From contig JBBKWG010000145.1 of the NCBI GenBank assembly GCA_037968835.1, positions 1-14,413 on the forward strand: DNA of 14,413 nucleotides, in the 5' to 3' direction. Made by a program: the position numbers and the translations under genes. Below the pieces are notes generated by a model that ran no database searches, had not been told where the DNA came from, and worked only from the letters and a program-made list of their open reading frames with translations. Shown here piece after piece: positions 1-6,429 of this stretch. This DNA is from JBBKWG01 sp037968835. GTDB taxonomy: Bacteria > Pseudomonadota > Alphaproteobacteria > Rhodobacterales > Rhodobacteraceae. The first letter of the stretch is position 1. Every line of letters starts with the position of its first letter.

Positions 1-1
1 G

Positions 2-925
2 TCGAAGCCCACCGTCTGGCGCTGGCAGGAGCGCTACCTCGACGAGGGCGTGGACGGGCTGAAGCGCGACAAGACCCGCCCCTCGCGCGTGCCGCCGCTG
101 CCCCGGGAAACGCGGCTCAGGGTGATCGCCAAGACGGTGCAGGAAGCCCCGCCGAACGCCACCCACTGGAGCCGGTCGTCCATGGCTGAGGCGGTGGGGA
201 TCTCGCCGTCGAGCGTCGGGCGCATCTGGGCCGAAGCGGGGTTGAAGCCGCATCTGACGCGCAGCTTCAAGGTCTCGAACGATCCGATGTTCGAGGAGAA
301 AGTCACCGACATCGTGGGGCTCTACCTCGACCCGCCGGAACGGGCCGTCGTGCTGTGCGTCGATGAGAAGTCGCAAATTCAAGCGCTCGACCGGACCCAG
401 CCGGGATTGCCGCTCAAGAAGGGGCGCCTGGCCACGATGACCCACGATTACAAGCGTCATGGCACGACCACGCTGTTCGCCGCGCTCGACGTGAAGTCGG
501 GCCTAGTCATCGGCGAATGTCTGCCGCGCCATCGCGCCAAGGAGTTCCTGCGGTTCCTGCACCGGATCGACCGGGCCGTGCCTACGCCGCGCGAGGTCCA
601 CCTGGTGCTCGACAACTACGCCACCCACAAGACGCTGGAAGTGAAGGCCTGGCTGGAGAAACATTCACGCTTCAAACTGCATTTTACGCCGACCAGCGCA
701 TCCTGGCTGAACCTCGTCGAACGCTTCTTCGCCGAGATCACGTCGAAACGCATCCGGAGGGGCAGCTATACCAGCGTCGGCGACCTCGAAGCCGCCATCT
801 ACGACTACCTGCTCCAGCACAACGCCAAGCCGAAGCCCTTCACCTGGACGAAGACGGCCGACGACATTCTAGCTCGCGAGCGCCGCGCCCTGAATGCTCT
901 CGATGAAATCCGTGGAAACAGGTAG
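2..925 (+). CDS. IS630 family transposase, 5' truncated by window edge
   Basis: This DDE-superfamily transposase would cut and join the IS ends at TA sites. The frame is open from base 2, before any start codon, and begins within the N-terminal helix-turn-helix region (residues SKPTVWRWQERYLDEG), so the true start is to the left. A second HTH-like segment follows (MAEAVGISPSSVGRIWAEAG). The catalytic triad is visible in its usual contexts: D in VVLCVDEKSQIQ, D in LVLDNYATHK, and E in SWLNLVERFFAEI. The C-terminus, with the GSYTSVGDLEAAI and FTWTKTADDIL segments, is complete and ends in TAG. No frameshift or internal stop is seen, so the visible part looks intact and could be active. The family call is secure; the exact IS name cannot be given from sequence alone. 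Confidence 0.93.
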   Translation, partial: SKPTVWRWQERYLDEGVDGLKRDKTRPSRVPPLPRETRLRVIAKTVQEAPPNATHWSRSSMAEAVGISPSSVGRIWAEAGLKPHLTRSFKVSNDPMFEEKVTDIVGLYLDPPERAVVLCVDEKSQIQALDRTQPGLPLKKGRLATMTHDYKRHGTTTLFAALDVKSGLVIGECLPRHRAKEFLRFLHRIDRAVPTPREVHLVLDNYATHKTLEVKAWLEKHSRFKLHFTPTSASWLNLVERFFAEITSKRIRRGSYTSVGDLEAAIYDYLLQHNAKPKPFTWTKTADDILARERRALNALDEIRGNR

Positions 926-946
926 CAACCGTCAGACTCGGAACAC
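926..946 (+). repeat. putative right terminal end of the IS630 element
   Basis: These 21 bases lie between the transposase stop codon and the TA at 947-948. They are the expected place for the right inverted repeat, which read inward on the minus strand starts GTGTTCCGAGTCTGACGG. The partner repeat at the left end is outside the window, so the assignment rests on position and on the abrupt loss of BrxL similarity. Confidence 0.5.
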
Positions 947-947
947 T

Positions 948-1235
948 AGCGGTGATGATATCAATTATTTTTACGCTGCCTTCTTCACGGGCCCGAGCCT
1001 TAAAAAGCTCCTCTTCACCGGCACGAACCGTTCGCGATTTCAACTGTCGCTCAACAATTTCTAGGCCTTCTTCGATTTCTTCTGGATCAATGCTGGCGCA
1101 ATATCTGCCCAGCAAGAACTCCACCACGTAAGTCGGAACCGGATACTGTCGGCTGAAGGTTCGGACCAGGTCCTTTCGAACGAGGTAACCATCGAGGTTG
1201 GCTGCCGCCTTTCGGTCAATGTCATCAGCACGCAG
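948..1235 (-). pseudogene. brxL: BrxL (Lon-like BREX protein), 5' fragment interrupted by IS630
   Basis: BrxL is the Lon-related AAA+ protein of type I BREX phage-defence loci, normally several hundred residues long. The minus-strand frame gives the family's N-terminal domain: LDGYLVRKDLVRTF, then YPVPTYVVEFLLGRYCAS, EGLEIVERQLKSRTVRAGEE, and FKARAREEGSVKIIDIIT. These match the family pattern VRKDL...VPxYVxEYLLGxYCA...RExG..KxID. The match stops at the TA at 947-948 and continues into IS630 sequence, so the AAA+ and protease parts are missing here. The frame is open up to a TGA at 1278-1280, but it has no ATG, GTG or TTG before a GTG at 1127, which is inside the conserved region. An out-of-frame ATG at 1223-1225 suggests a one-base deletion at the original start; a CTG at 1235 is the only in-frame alternative. 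The family call is strong; loss of function is inferred. Confidence 0.85.
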
Positions 1236-1435
1236 ATAGCTATGTCGGGTTCGAGGACCCCAAGCATCGAAGATGTGTCATCCTTCAGGGGGCGGTCAAC
1301 AATCTTAACAGGCAGAAAACAGGGCGCGTCAGCCGCCAAATCCTCACCCGCTTTGGGATCAGGCGCATGGGGGCTGATTGCCATGGCGGACAGCCGCCCG
1401 CCGTGGTTTACTTCAACAGTATAGAAACTGATCAT
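1226..1435 (-). other. unrecognised open frame upstream of the brxL fragment
   Basis: This minus-strand frame is open from an ATG at 1435, starts MISFYTVEVNHGGRLSAMAI, and has a Pro/Asp-rich middle. It stays open past the brxL start region to 1061, but that part overlaps brxL by more than 150 bases in another frame and is probably not real. In intact type I BREX loci the gene before brxL is usually pglZ, so a remnant of a neighbouring gene's 3' end, or an upstream extension joined to brxL before a frameshift, are both possible. I do not recognise the sequence. A TAA closes the frame just upstream, and no clear ribosome binding site is visible. Confidence 0.25.
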
Positions 1436-1686
1436 CAGGGGCAGAGAGTAGCTTTAATTATCCCGGAACCCGTTCAAACAAACCGAACCACCTCTGGCTG
1501 AAAAGACATGTTCGGATCTGGACGTAAGGACAAAGACTGTCTGCCGTCACAAAAAATGGTCGCCAAGCATTGTTTGGTGATTGCACACAGGATGCACACA
1601 TAATCAAGCAAAGACTTGCAAATGCACAAATTAAGTAACCCCGGCGGAGGTATTTCAAACAGGATGAATTGGAAGGACGTTGCGAC
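1436..1686. other. AT-richer gap between BREX remnant and ytoQ
   Basis: No convincing gene is seen on either strand, and by eye the composition is more AT-rich than the flanking core genes. It contains a direct repeat of TGCACACA at 1582-1589 and 1593-1600, 11 bases apart, with a partial third copy (TGCACAAA) near 1623. It also carries the ytoQ ribosome binding site GGAAGGA at 1671-1677. The ytoQ promoter should lie here, but no clear -35/-10 pair stands out. Confidence 0.5.
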
Positions 1687-2145
1687 ATGACACTGAAGGT
1701 TTATCTTTCCGGCGAAATCCACAGCGACTGGCGCGAACAGATCATTGACGGCTCTGCCGAGTTGGATGTGAATTTTTCGTCGCCGGTCACAGATCACGCG
1801 GCTTCGGACGATTGCGGCGTTGCCATTCTGGGTAGCGAACCGGTCAAGTTCTGGCACGACCACAAGGGCGCCAAAGTCAACGCGATCCGCACCCGTCGCG
1901 GGATCGAGCAGGCCGATGTTGTCGTTGTCCGTTTCGGGACGGAGTACAAACAATGGAACGCAGCATTCGATGCGGGCATGGCGGCGGCGTTGGGAAAATC
2001 GCTGATCGTCCTGAACCCGCCCGAGCATCAGCATGCACTGAAAGAGGTCCACGCCGCCGCGCTGGCGGTGGCCGAGGAACCGCGTCAGGTGGTCGATATC
2101 CTGCGCTATGTCCTGACCGGAAAACTGCCCGGGACCGACACGTGA
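1687..2145 (+). CDS. YtoQ family protein
   Basis: This is a 152-residue member of the YtoQ family, small proteins of unknown biochemical role whose fold is thought to resemble nucleoside 2-deoxyribosyltransferases. Family features visible in order are KVYLSGEIHSDWREQI at the N-terminus, FSSPVTDHAASDDCG, KFWHDHKGAKVNAIRTR, GIEQADVVVVRFGTEYKQWNAAFDAG, and ALGKSLIVLNP. The length is normal for the family. The ATG at 1687 was chosen because GGAAGGA lies 9 bases upstream and because it starts directly at the conserved KVYLSGEI motif; the frame remains open a few codons upstream without support. It converges with the GST gene, with 19 bases between stop codons. Family is certain; function is unknown. 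Confidence 0.93.
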   Translation: MTLKVYLSGEIHSDWREQIIDGSAELDVNFSSPVTDHAASDDCGVAILGSEPVKFWHDHKGAKVNAIRTRRGIEQADVVVVRFGTEYKQWNAAFDAGMAAALGKSLIVLNPPEHQHALKEVHAAALAVAEEPRQVVDILRYVLTGKLPGTDT

Positions 2146-2164
2146 TCCCGGGCGTCCCGACGAC

Positions 2165-2860
2165 TTAATCGGGCGCTGGAATGTTCAGGCCGCGTTGCAC
2201 CGCAGGTCGGGCAAGGAAGCGGTCCAGATAGGCCGGGACGTTCTTCAGATCGCGCCAACCCACCACATCTCTGACGCCGTAATAGTCGAGCCCACGCAGC
2301 CAAGGAGCGATGGCGATATCGGCGATGGAATACTCTCCGGCGACCCAGGTTCGGCCTTCCAGTTGCCCGTCCAGAACGCCCAGCAGCCGCTTTGCTTCGT
2401 CGATGTAGCGCTGGCGGGGACGGGGATCTTCGATCTCGGCACCGGCGAATTTCGTGAAGTAGCCGAGTTGACCGAACATCGGACCAATCCCGCCCATCTG
2501 GAACATCAGCCATTTGAGCGTGTCGTATTTTGCCGCACCTTCGCCGATCAACTTGCCGGTTTTCTCGGCCAAGTAGATGAGAATCGCGCCGGATTCGAAC
2601 AATTCAACCGCGTGCCCATCGGGGCCATTCGGGTCGATGATCGCCGGGATCTTGTTGTTTGGATTGAGCGAAAGGAATTCCGGGCTTTTGACATCCTCGT
2701 CCGCCAGCGTGACGGTGTGCGCGTCGTACTGAAGGCCGAGTTCCTCAAGCGCGATCGAAACCTTGACCCCGTTCGGCGTCGGAAAACTATAAAGCTGGAT
2801 GGCGTCGGGGCGGTCCGGGGACCAGCGGTGCGTGATTGGAAATCGGCTGAGATCGGTCAT
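2165..2860 (-). CDS. glutathione S-transferase, nu-class (YfcG/YghU type)
   Basis: This is a 231-residue cytosolic GST, probably with glutathione-dependent disulfide-bond reductase activity as known for YfcG and YghU. The N-terminal thioredoxin-like domain has FPTPNG, in which Thr28 and Asn30 match the glutathione-contacting Thr9 and Asn11 of E. coli YfcG. It then has NNKIPAI (68-74) with the cis-Pro, and ESGAILIYLAEKTG (89-102). The helical C-terminal domain carries QMGGIGPMFGQ and YSIADIAIAPWL. The start at 2860 (MTDLSRF) has GGAG about 8 bases upstream. The same frame is open much further upstream, but that part lies antisense to mscL and has no support. It is divergent from mscL. The N-terminus is about 19 residues longer than YfcG, as in YghU-like proteins. 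Confidence 0.94.
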   Translation of the reverse strand: MTDLSRFPITHRWSPDRPDAIQLYSFPTPNGVKVSIALEELGLQYDAHTVTLADEDVKSPEFLSLNPNNKIPAIIDPNGPDGHAVELFESGAILIYLAEKTGKLIGEGAAKYDTLKWLMFQMGGIGPMFGQLGYFTKFAGAEIEDPRPRQRYIDEAKRLLGVLDGQLEGRTWVAGEYSIADIAIAPWLRGLDYYGVRDVVGWRDLKNVPAYLDRFLARPAVQRGLNIPAPD

Positions 2861-3019
2861 GGTCGGCTCCGGTGCAATTGTGTCTATTGTTCCCTGAACA
2901 CCTATGTGTGCACCGATCAGTAACACGGGCTTATCACTGTGCGTTTTCGTGCTATCGCCTGTGCGCGATTTGGCCTCATACGCCGCGCGGTTAGGGAAAT
3001 TCAAAATAATAGGGACACT

Positions 3020-3451
3020 ATGATCAACGAATTCAAGGATTTCATTGCCAAGGGCAATGTCATGGATATGGCGGTCGGCATCATTATTGGCGCCGCTTTC
3101 ACTGCAATTGTAACGTCTTTGGTAGGTGATTTGATCAATCCGATCATCGGTCTGGTACTCGGTGGGGTCGACTTCACCAGCATGTATGCGGTTCTTTCCG
3201 GCGACGTTCCGGCAGGTGTCGGGCTTGAACCAGCGCGCGAAAGTGGCGCGGCTATTTTTGCCTATGGTGCGTTCATCACCGCGGTCATCAATTTCCTGAT
3301 CATCGCCTTTGTCGTCTTCATGCTTGTGAAGATGGTAAACAGGGTAAAGGCAGCGGCCGAAAAGCCTGACGACGTGGCGCCGGAAGTGCATACCGGGCCG
3401 TCCGAGAAAGACATTCTGATCGAGATCCGGGACGCGCTGAAAGCCGGGTAA
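3020..3451 (+). CDS. mscL: large-conductance mechanosensitive channel MscL
   Basis: This inner-membrane channel opens under membrane tension and releases solutes during hypo-osmotic shock. It has 143 residues, close to the usual 130-150. The family N-terminus is plain: MINEFKDFIAKGNVMDMAVG, an amphipathic helix leading into TM1 (about 17-45, IIIGAAFTAIVTSLVGDLI). A periplasmic loop follows, then TM2 (about 84-110, YGAFITAVINFLIIAFVVFML) and a charged cytoplasmic C-terminal helix. The start at 3020 is set by the conserved MxxEFKxF start and by AGGGA just upstream; an in-frame upstream extension lacks family similarity. The gene is followed by a strong terminator, so it is probably monocistronic. 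Confidence 0.97.
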   Translation: MINEFKDFIAKGNVMDMAVGIIIGAAFTAIVTSLVGDLINPIIGLVLGGVDFTSMYAVLSGDVPAGVGLEPARESGAAIFAYGAFITAVINFLIIAFVVFMLVKMVNRVKAAAEKPDDVAPEVHTGPSEKDILIEIRDALKAG

Positions 3452-3472
3452 GCGGTCAGCATTGATGATTTT

Positions 3473-3498
3473 GGGCTCGCCAATTGGCGGGCCCTTTT
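3473..3498 (+). terminator. Rho-independent terminator after mscL
   Basis: A 9-base-pair stem, GGGCTCGCC with GGCGGGCCC (one T-G wobble), surrounds an AATT loop and is followed by TTTT. It lies 21 bases after the mscL stop codon. Confidence 0.9.
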
Positions 3499-3548
3499 CA
3501 GATTGGCGGGGCGTGCTAGGCTAAGGTGAACTGACGAAGGAGACGACG

Positions 3549-4103
3549 ATGGCAACGGTTCCACCCGTGTGCGATTTCGGTTGGGAAGCGCCGACCTTTC
3601 GGTTGCCCGCAACGGATGGCAAAGTTTACGCGTTGTCAGACCTGGCAGGTCCGAACGGAGTCGTGGTGGCGTTCATCTGCAACCACTGTCCCTATGTCCT
3701 TGCCGTTATCGACAGGATCATCCGGGATGCGCGGGACCTGAAGCCCCTAGGCGTCGGGTTCGTGGCAATCTGTTCGAATGACGCTTCGAGCCATCCGGCG
3801 GACAGCTTCGAGAACATGGCGAAAATGGCCGAGGAAAAGGAGTTTCCGTTTCCTTACCTCCATGACGAGGATCAGGCGGTTGCGCGCGAATACGACGCCG
3901 CCTGCACGCCGGACTTCTTTGGCTTCAACGGCAATCTGGAACTTCAGTACCGGGGGCGGCTGGATGCGTCGCGGGCGCGTTCGGGACCCGAAAATCTGCG
4001 TCGGGAACTGTTTGAGGCAATGAAGTTTGTGGCGGAAACCGGCTCCGGACCCGCCGAACAGGTCGCGTCCATGGGCTGCTCCATCAAATGGAAAATCGAC
4101 TGA
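3549..4103 (+). CDS. thioredoxin-fold redoxin (PRX-like group)
   Basis: This 184-residue thioredoxin-fold protein belongs to the AhpC/TSA-like 'PRX-like 1' group and is likely a cytoplasmic thiol oxidoreductase. Residues 14-36 (APTFRLPATDGKVYALSDL) are the usual lead-in strand. The active site is AFICNHCPYV with Cys44 and Cys47, a CxxC of sequence CNHC. Further on are the family segments VGFVAICSNDASSHPADSFE, FPFPYLHDEDQAVAREY, and ACTPDFFGFN, with Thr-Pro at the cis-Pro position, and C-terminal SMGCSIKWK with a third Cys. There is no signal peptide. AAGGAG lies just before the ATG. The substrate and electron donor cannot be told from sequence. It is separated from mscL by the terminator. Confidence 0.9.
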   Translation: MATVPPVCDFGWEAPTFRLPATDGKVYALSDLAGPNGVVVAFICNHCPYVLAVIDRIIRDARDLKPLGVGFVAICSNDASSHPADSFENMAKMAEEKEFPFPYLHDEDQAVAREYDAACTPDFFGFNGNLELQYRGRLDASRARSGPENLRRELFEAMKFVAETGSGPAEQVASMGCSIKWKID

Positions 4104-4246
4104 GACGAATCCGCGCGCCGATGCCTCTCATCCAGCAAGGCACTGTCGGGATCGGAATGCGCGCAACTGCCCACACCCGCGCAACCAATCCGGCGCGAAA
4201 CTAATTTTGGCCACGACAGACGCATACGTGGAAAATCCGGGCAGGT

Positions 4247-4651
4247 TTACCGCTGGATCGCGCGCAGGTACTCGGCGAGCGCAACCAGCCGCGACGGTGT
4301 CGGTGTTGCGATGCCATCGCCGGAATCGTACATCACCAGCGGACCGGCCTGCAGCTCGATCCCGAATTCCGGCATCGTGACATTGCCCGCTCGCACACGC
4401 GTGTAGCCGTCGATGGTCGATAGAACGCTGGCGGTCGGAAACGTGCCGTCGTTGCGGGCTGCGATCAGGGTGAGGTCAGGAACCGCCCGGCCGACGCTAC
4501 CAGCCAACGGACCGTCGCCGCGCCCCGAGACGCCGTGGCATGAGGTGCAGTAGTCGGCATAAAGATCGCGTCCGACTGCTTCGGGTTTTGGCGCGCAGGC
4601 GCTGAGTGTTGCGACGACACCAAGTGCCGAGAATGCGATGGCGACCTTCAT
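4247..4651 (-). CDS. small lipoprotein c-type cytochrome
   Basis: This is a 134-residue monohaem cytochrome c predicted to be exported and lipid-anchored. The N-terminus is a signal peptide ending in the lipobox LSAC, with Cys19 as the lipidated residue. The haem site is CTSCH (35-39), followed by GxSGRGDGPLAG, and Met93 in TMPEFG is the likely sixth iron ligand. The ATG at 4651 has AAGGAG 6-7 bases upstream; an in-frame upstream extension has no support and would bury the signal peptide. It lies 67 bases downstream of ald on the same strand, so read-through from ald is possible. The redox partner is unknown. The cytochrome c call is secure; membrane anchoring is predicted. Confidence 0.9.
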   Translation of the reverse strand: MKVAIAFSALGVVATLSACAPKPEAVGRDLYADYCTSCHGVSGRGDGPLAGSVGRAVPDLTLIAARNDGTFPTASVLSTIDGYTRVRAGNVTMPEFGIELQAGPLVMYDSGDGIATPTPSRLVALAEYLRAIQR

Positions 4652-4718
4652 GACTGCTCCTTGATTGACTGCGGTCAGTCTGACGCCCCACCGCGCGCCA
4701 TGCAACCGGTGCCCGAAT

Positions 4719-5837
4719 TTAACCTCTCAGCACCAGTTGGGGCGATGTCACGTCGATCCCGAGCGCCTTGCCGACGGCGTAATAGGTCAGTTTCCCGGCG
4801 TGCACGTTCAGACCTTCGAGCAGATGCGGATCGTCGGCGCAGGCCTGCCGCCAACCCTTGTCGGCCAGCGCCAGAAGATATGGCATCGTCGCGTTCGTAA
4901 GCGCGATCGTTGATGTCCGCGCCACCGCTCCCGGCATGTTGGCGACACAATAATGCATGATGCCGTCGACTTCGTAGATCGGGTCCTGATGGGTCGTGGG
5001 TTTCGAGGTCTCAAAGCACCCGCCCTGATCAATCGCCACATCGACGATGGCCGCGCCGGGCTTCATCGTGGAGAGTTGCGCGCGGCTGACCAGCTTTGGG
5101 GCAGCGGCACCGGGAATGAGCACGGCGCCGATCACCATGTCGGCTTCGGCGACCAGTTCCGCGGTATTGCCGGCACTGGCAAAGCTGTTCTTGAACGTGC
5201 CCCCGAAAACGTCGTCGAGATAGCGCAGACGCGGAAGTGAGCGGTCCAGCACGGTCACATCCGCACCCATTCCCGCGGCAATCTTGCCCGCGTGGGTGCC
5301 GACGACCCCACCGCCAATCACGACGACCCGGGCCGGACCGACGCCCGGCACACCGCCCATCAGAACCCCGCGCCCGCCATTCGTTTTCTGCAGCGTCCAT
5401 GCCCCGACTTGTGGCGCCAGACGCCCGGCGACCTCGGACATCGGCGCAAGCAGTGGCAGTCCGCCGCGCTCATCGGTGACGGTTTCGTAAGCGATGCAGG
5501 TGGCACCACTGGCGATCAGGTCTTTCGTCTGTTCCGGGTCGGGCGCAAGGTGGAGGTATGTGAACAGCACCTGTCCCTCGCGCAGCATCTTGCGTTCGCC
5601 CGACTGGGGTTCCTTCACCTTCACGATCATGTCGGCTTGCTCGAAGATTTCTTCGGCCGTCAGGACAATGCGCGCGCCCTGAGCGACGTAGTCGGCGTCC
5701 GTGAAGCCGGCCCCGGCCCCGGCACCGGTCTGGATCAGCACCTCATGCCCGTGACGCACGGCTTCGCCTGCGGTGTTTGGCGTCATGCCGACGCGGAATT
5801 CCTGCGGTTTGATCTCTTTCGGACAGCCGATCTTCAT
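4719..5837 (-). CDS. ald: alanine dehydrogenase
   Basis: It catalyses NAD-dependent oxidative deamination of L-alanine to pyruvate and ammonia, or the reverse reaction. It has 372 residues, the normal length. Key residues align by position with the well-studied Mycobacterium enzyme: Arg15, Lys75 and His96 for substrate binding, and Asp270 in VDVAIDQGGCFETS. The nucleotide-binding Rossmann motif is VVIGGGVVGTHA (about 172-183). The start at 5837 (MKIGCPKE) is the conserved one and has GAGG about 8 bases upstream; an ATG five codons earlier is less likely. It is divergent from an Lrp/AsnC regulator across 130 bases, the common arrangement in which the regulator activates ald in response to alanine; that regulation is inferred here. 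Confidence 0.97.
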   Translation of the reverse strand: MKIGCPKEIKPQEFRVGMTPNTAGEAVRHGHEVLIQTGAGAGAGFTDADYVAQGARIVLTAEEIFEQADMIVKVKEPQSGERKMLREGQVLFTYLHLAPDPEQTKDLIASGATCIAYETVTDERGGLPLLAPMSEVAGRLAPQVGAWTLQKTNGGRGVLMGGVPGVGPARVVVIGGGVVGTHAGKIAAGMGADVTVLDRSLPRLRYLDDVFGGTFKNSFASAGNTAELVAEADMVIGAVLIPGAAAPKLVSRAQLSTMKPGAAIVDVAIDQGGCFETSKPTTHQDPIYEVDGIMHYCVANMPGAVARTSTIALTNATMPYLLALADKGWRQACADDPHLLEGLNVHAGKLTYYAVGKALGIDVTSPQLVLRG

Positions 5838-5967
5838 AGTGTCATCCTCCATTTCGTCCTGTTTTCGCAGAGAATTCCTCGAAGTACGGTGCGATTACGC
5901 TGGATGATTGCGCTAATATCGGCGATTTCTTCGACGAAGTGATGACTTAGCGAAGGAGTCTTGCGCA
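5838..5967. promoter_or_regulatory. divergent ald / Lrp-family regulator control region
   Basis: This 130-base gap must hold both promoters and probably the regulator's binding sites. It contains an 11-base perfect palindrome, CTTCGACGAAG, at 5929-5939. A related sequence, TTCCTCGAAGTA, lies near 5875-5886. Lrp/AsnC proteins bind degenerate palindromes in multiple phased copies, so these are candidate operators. GAAGGAG at 5952-5958 is the regulator's ribosome binding site. No promoter hexamers can be named with confidence. Confidence 0.45.
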
Positions 5968-6429
5968 ATGTCCGAGATCGACGCGACGGATGCCCGAATA
6001 CTTTCGGTTTTGCAGAGGCGCGGACGCATTTCCAACGCCGATCTGTCGGAGGCCGTGAACCTGTCGGCCTCGGCCTGTCACCGGCGTGTGCAGAGGCTGG
6101 AGCAGACCGGGATCATTCGCGACTACGTGGCGCTGCTGGACCCGCGCAAGCTGAACCGTCCGACCGTCGTATTTGTCGAGATCACGTTGCAAGGTCAGGC
6201 TGACGAACTCCTGGACGCGTTCGAACGCGAGGTCGCGCGGATCCCCGAAGTGCTGGAATGTCATCTGATGGCTGGAACCGCGGATTACCTGTTGAAGGTG
6301 ATTGCCCGCGATACCGAAGATTTCGCCCAGATCCACCGTCGTTCCTTGGCACGACTGCCCGGCGTGGCGCAGATGCATTCGTCCTTCGCGCTCAGAACCG
6401 TGCGGCAAACCACGGCCTTGCCGATCTAG
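5968..6429 (+). CDS. Lrp/AsnC family transcriptional regulator (probable ald regulator)
   Basis: This is a 153-residue feast/famine regulator. The N-terminal winged HTH covers about residues 3-62 (IDATDARILSVLQRRGRISN, LSEAVNLSASACHRRVQRLE, TGIIRDYVALLDP). The C-terminal RAM ligand-binding and oligomerisation domain covers about 66-145, with the typical VLECHLMAGTADYLLKV and the LPGVAQMHSSFALRTV end. The start is supported by GAAGGAG 9 bases upstream. It is divergent from ald and is probably its alanine-responsive activator, as known for AldR-type proteins; this is inference from arrangement. Its stop overlaps the stop of the convergent MFS gene. Confidence 0.93.
   Translation: MSEIDATDARILSVLQRRGRISNADLSEAVNLSASACHRRVQRLEQTGIIRDYVALLDPRKLNRPTVVFVEITLQGQADELLDAFEREVARIPEVLECHLMAGTADYLLKVIARDTEDFAQIHRRSLARLPGVAQMHSSFALRTVRQTTALPI

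Larger units (their letters stand above)
1..948 (+). mobile_element. IS630-family insertion sequence, right-hand part
   Basis: The block consists of a DDE transposase gene open at the left edge plus about 20 bases of non-coding end. The left terminus and the transposase start lie outside the window. The right boundary is inferred at the TA at 947-948. To the right of it the minus strand reads a conserved BrxL sequence, and to the left that similarity stops abruptly and the transposase 3' end begins. IS630 elements are known to insert at TA, often in CTAG, and duplicate the TA; the junction here reads CTAG at 946-949. The boundary is inference because the matching left inverted repeat is not visible. 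Confidence 0.85.

Noticed and set aside
1458..1688. Short minus-strand frame upstream of ytoQ with a hydrophobic segment
   Set aside because: It has no ribosome binding site, no recognisable similarity and unusual composition; it overlaps the ytoQ control region.
2195..2923. 242-codon plus-strand frame opposite the GST gene
   Set aside because: It is a mirror of GST codon structure in GC-rich DNA with no recognisable domain.
2861..3391. Long in-frame 5' extension of the GST gene across the mscL region on the minus strand
   Set aside because: It is antisense to the well-conserved mscL gene, has no GST similarity, and a good ribosome binding site marks the start at 2860.
4104..4246. Gap between the redoxin and cytochrome genes with a repeated GCGCAAC heptamer
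   Set aside because: The repeat is short, with no gene, clear terminator or structured element found.
4667..4680. GACTG-CGGT-CAGTC inverted repeat between ald and the cytochrome gene
   Set aside because: It is too short and lacks a T-rich tail, so it is not supported as a terminator or operator.
5292..5942. 216-codon plus-strand frame opposite ald
   Set aside because: It has low-complexity Pro/Arg/Thr composition and lies fully antisense to ald, whose family residues are all in place.
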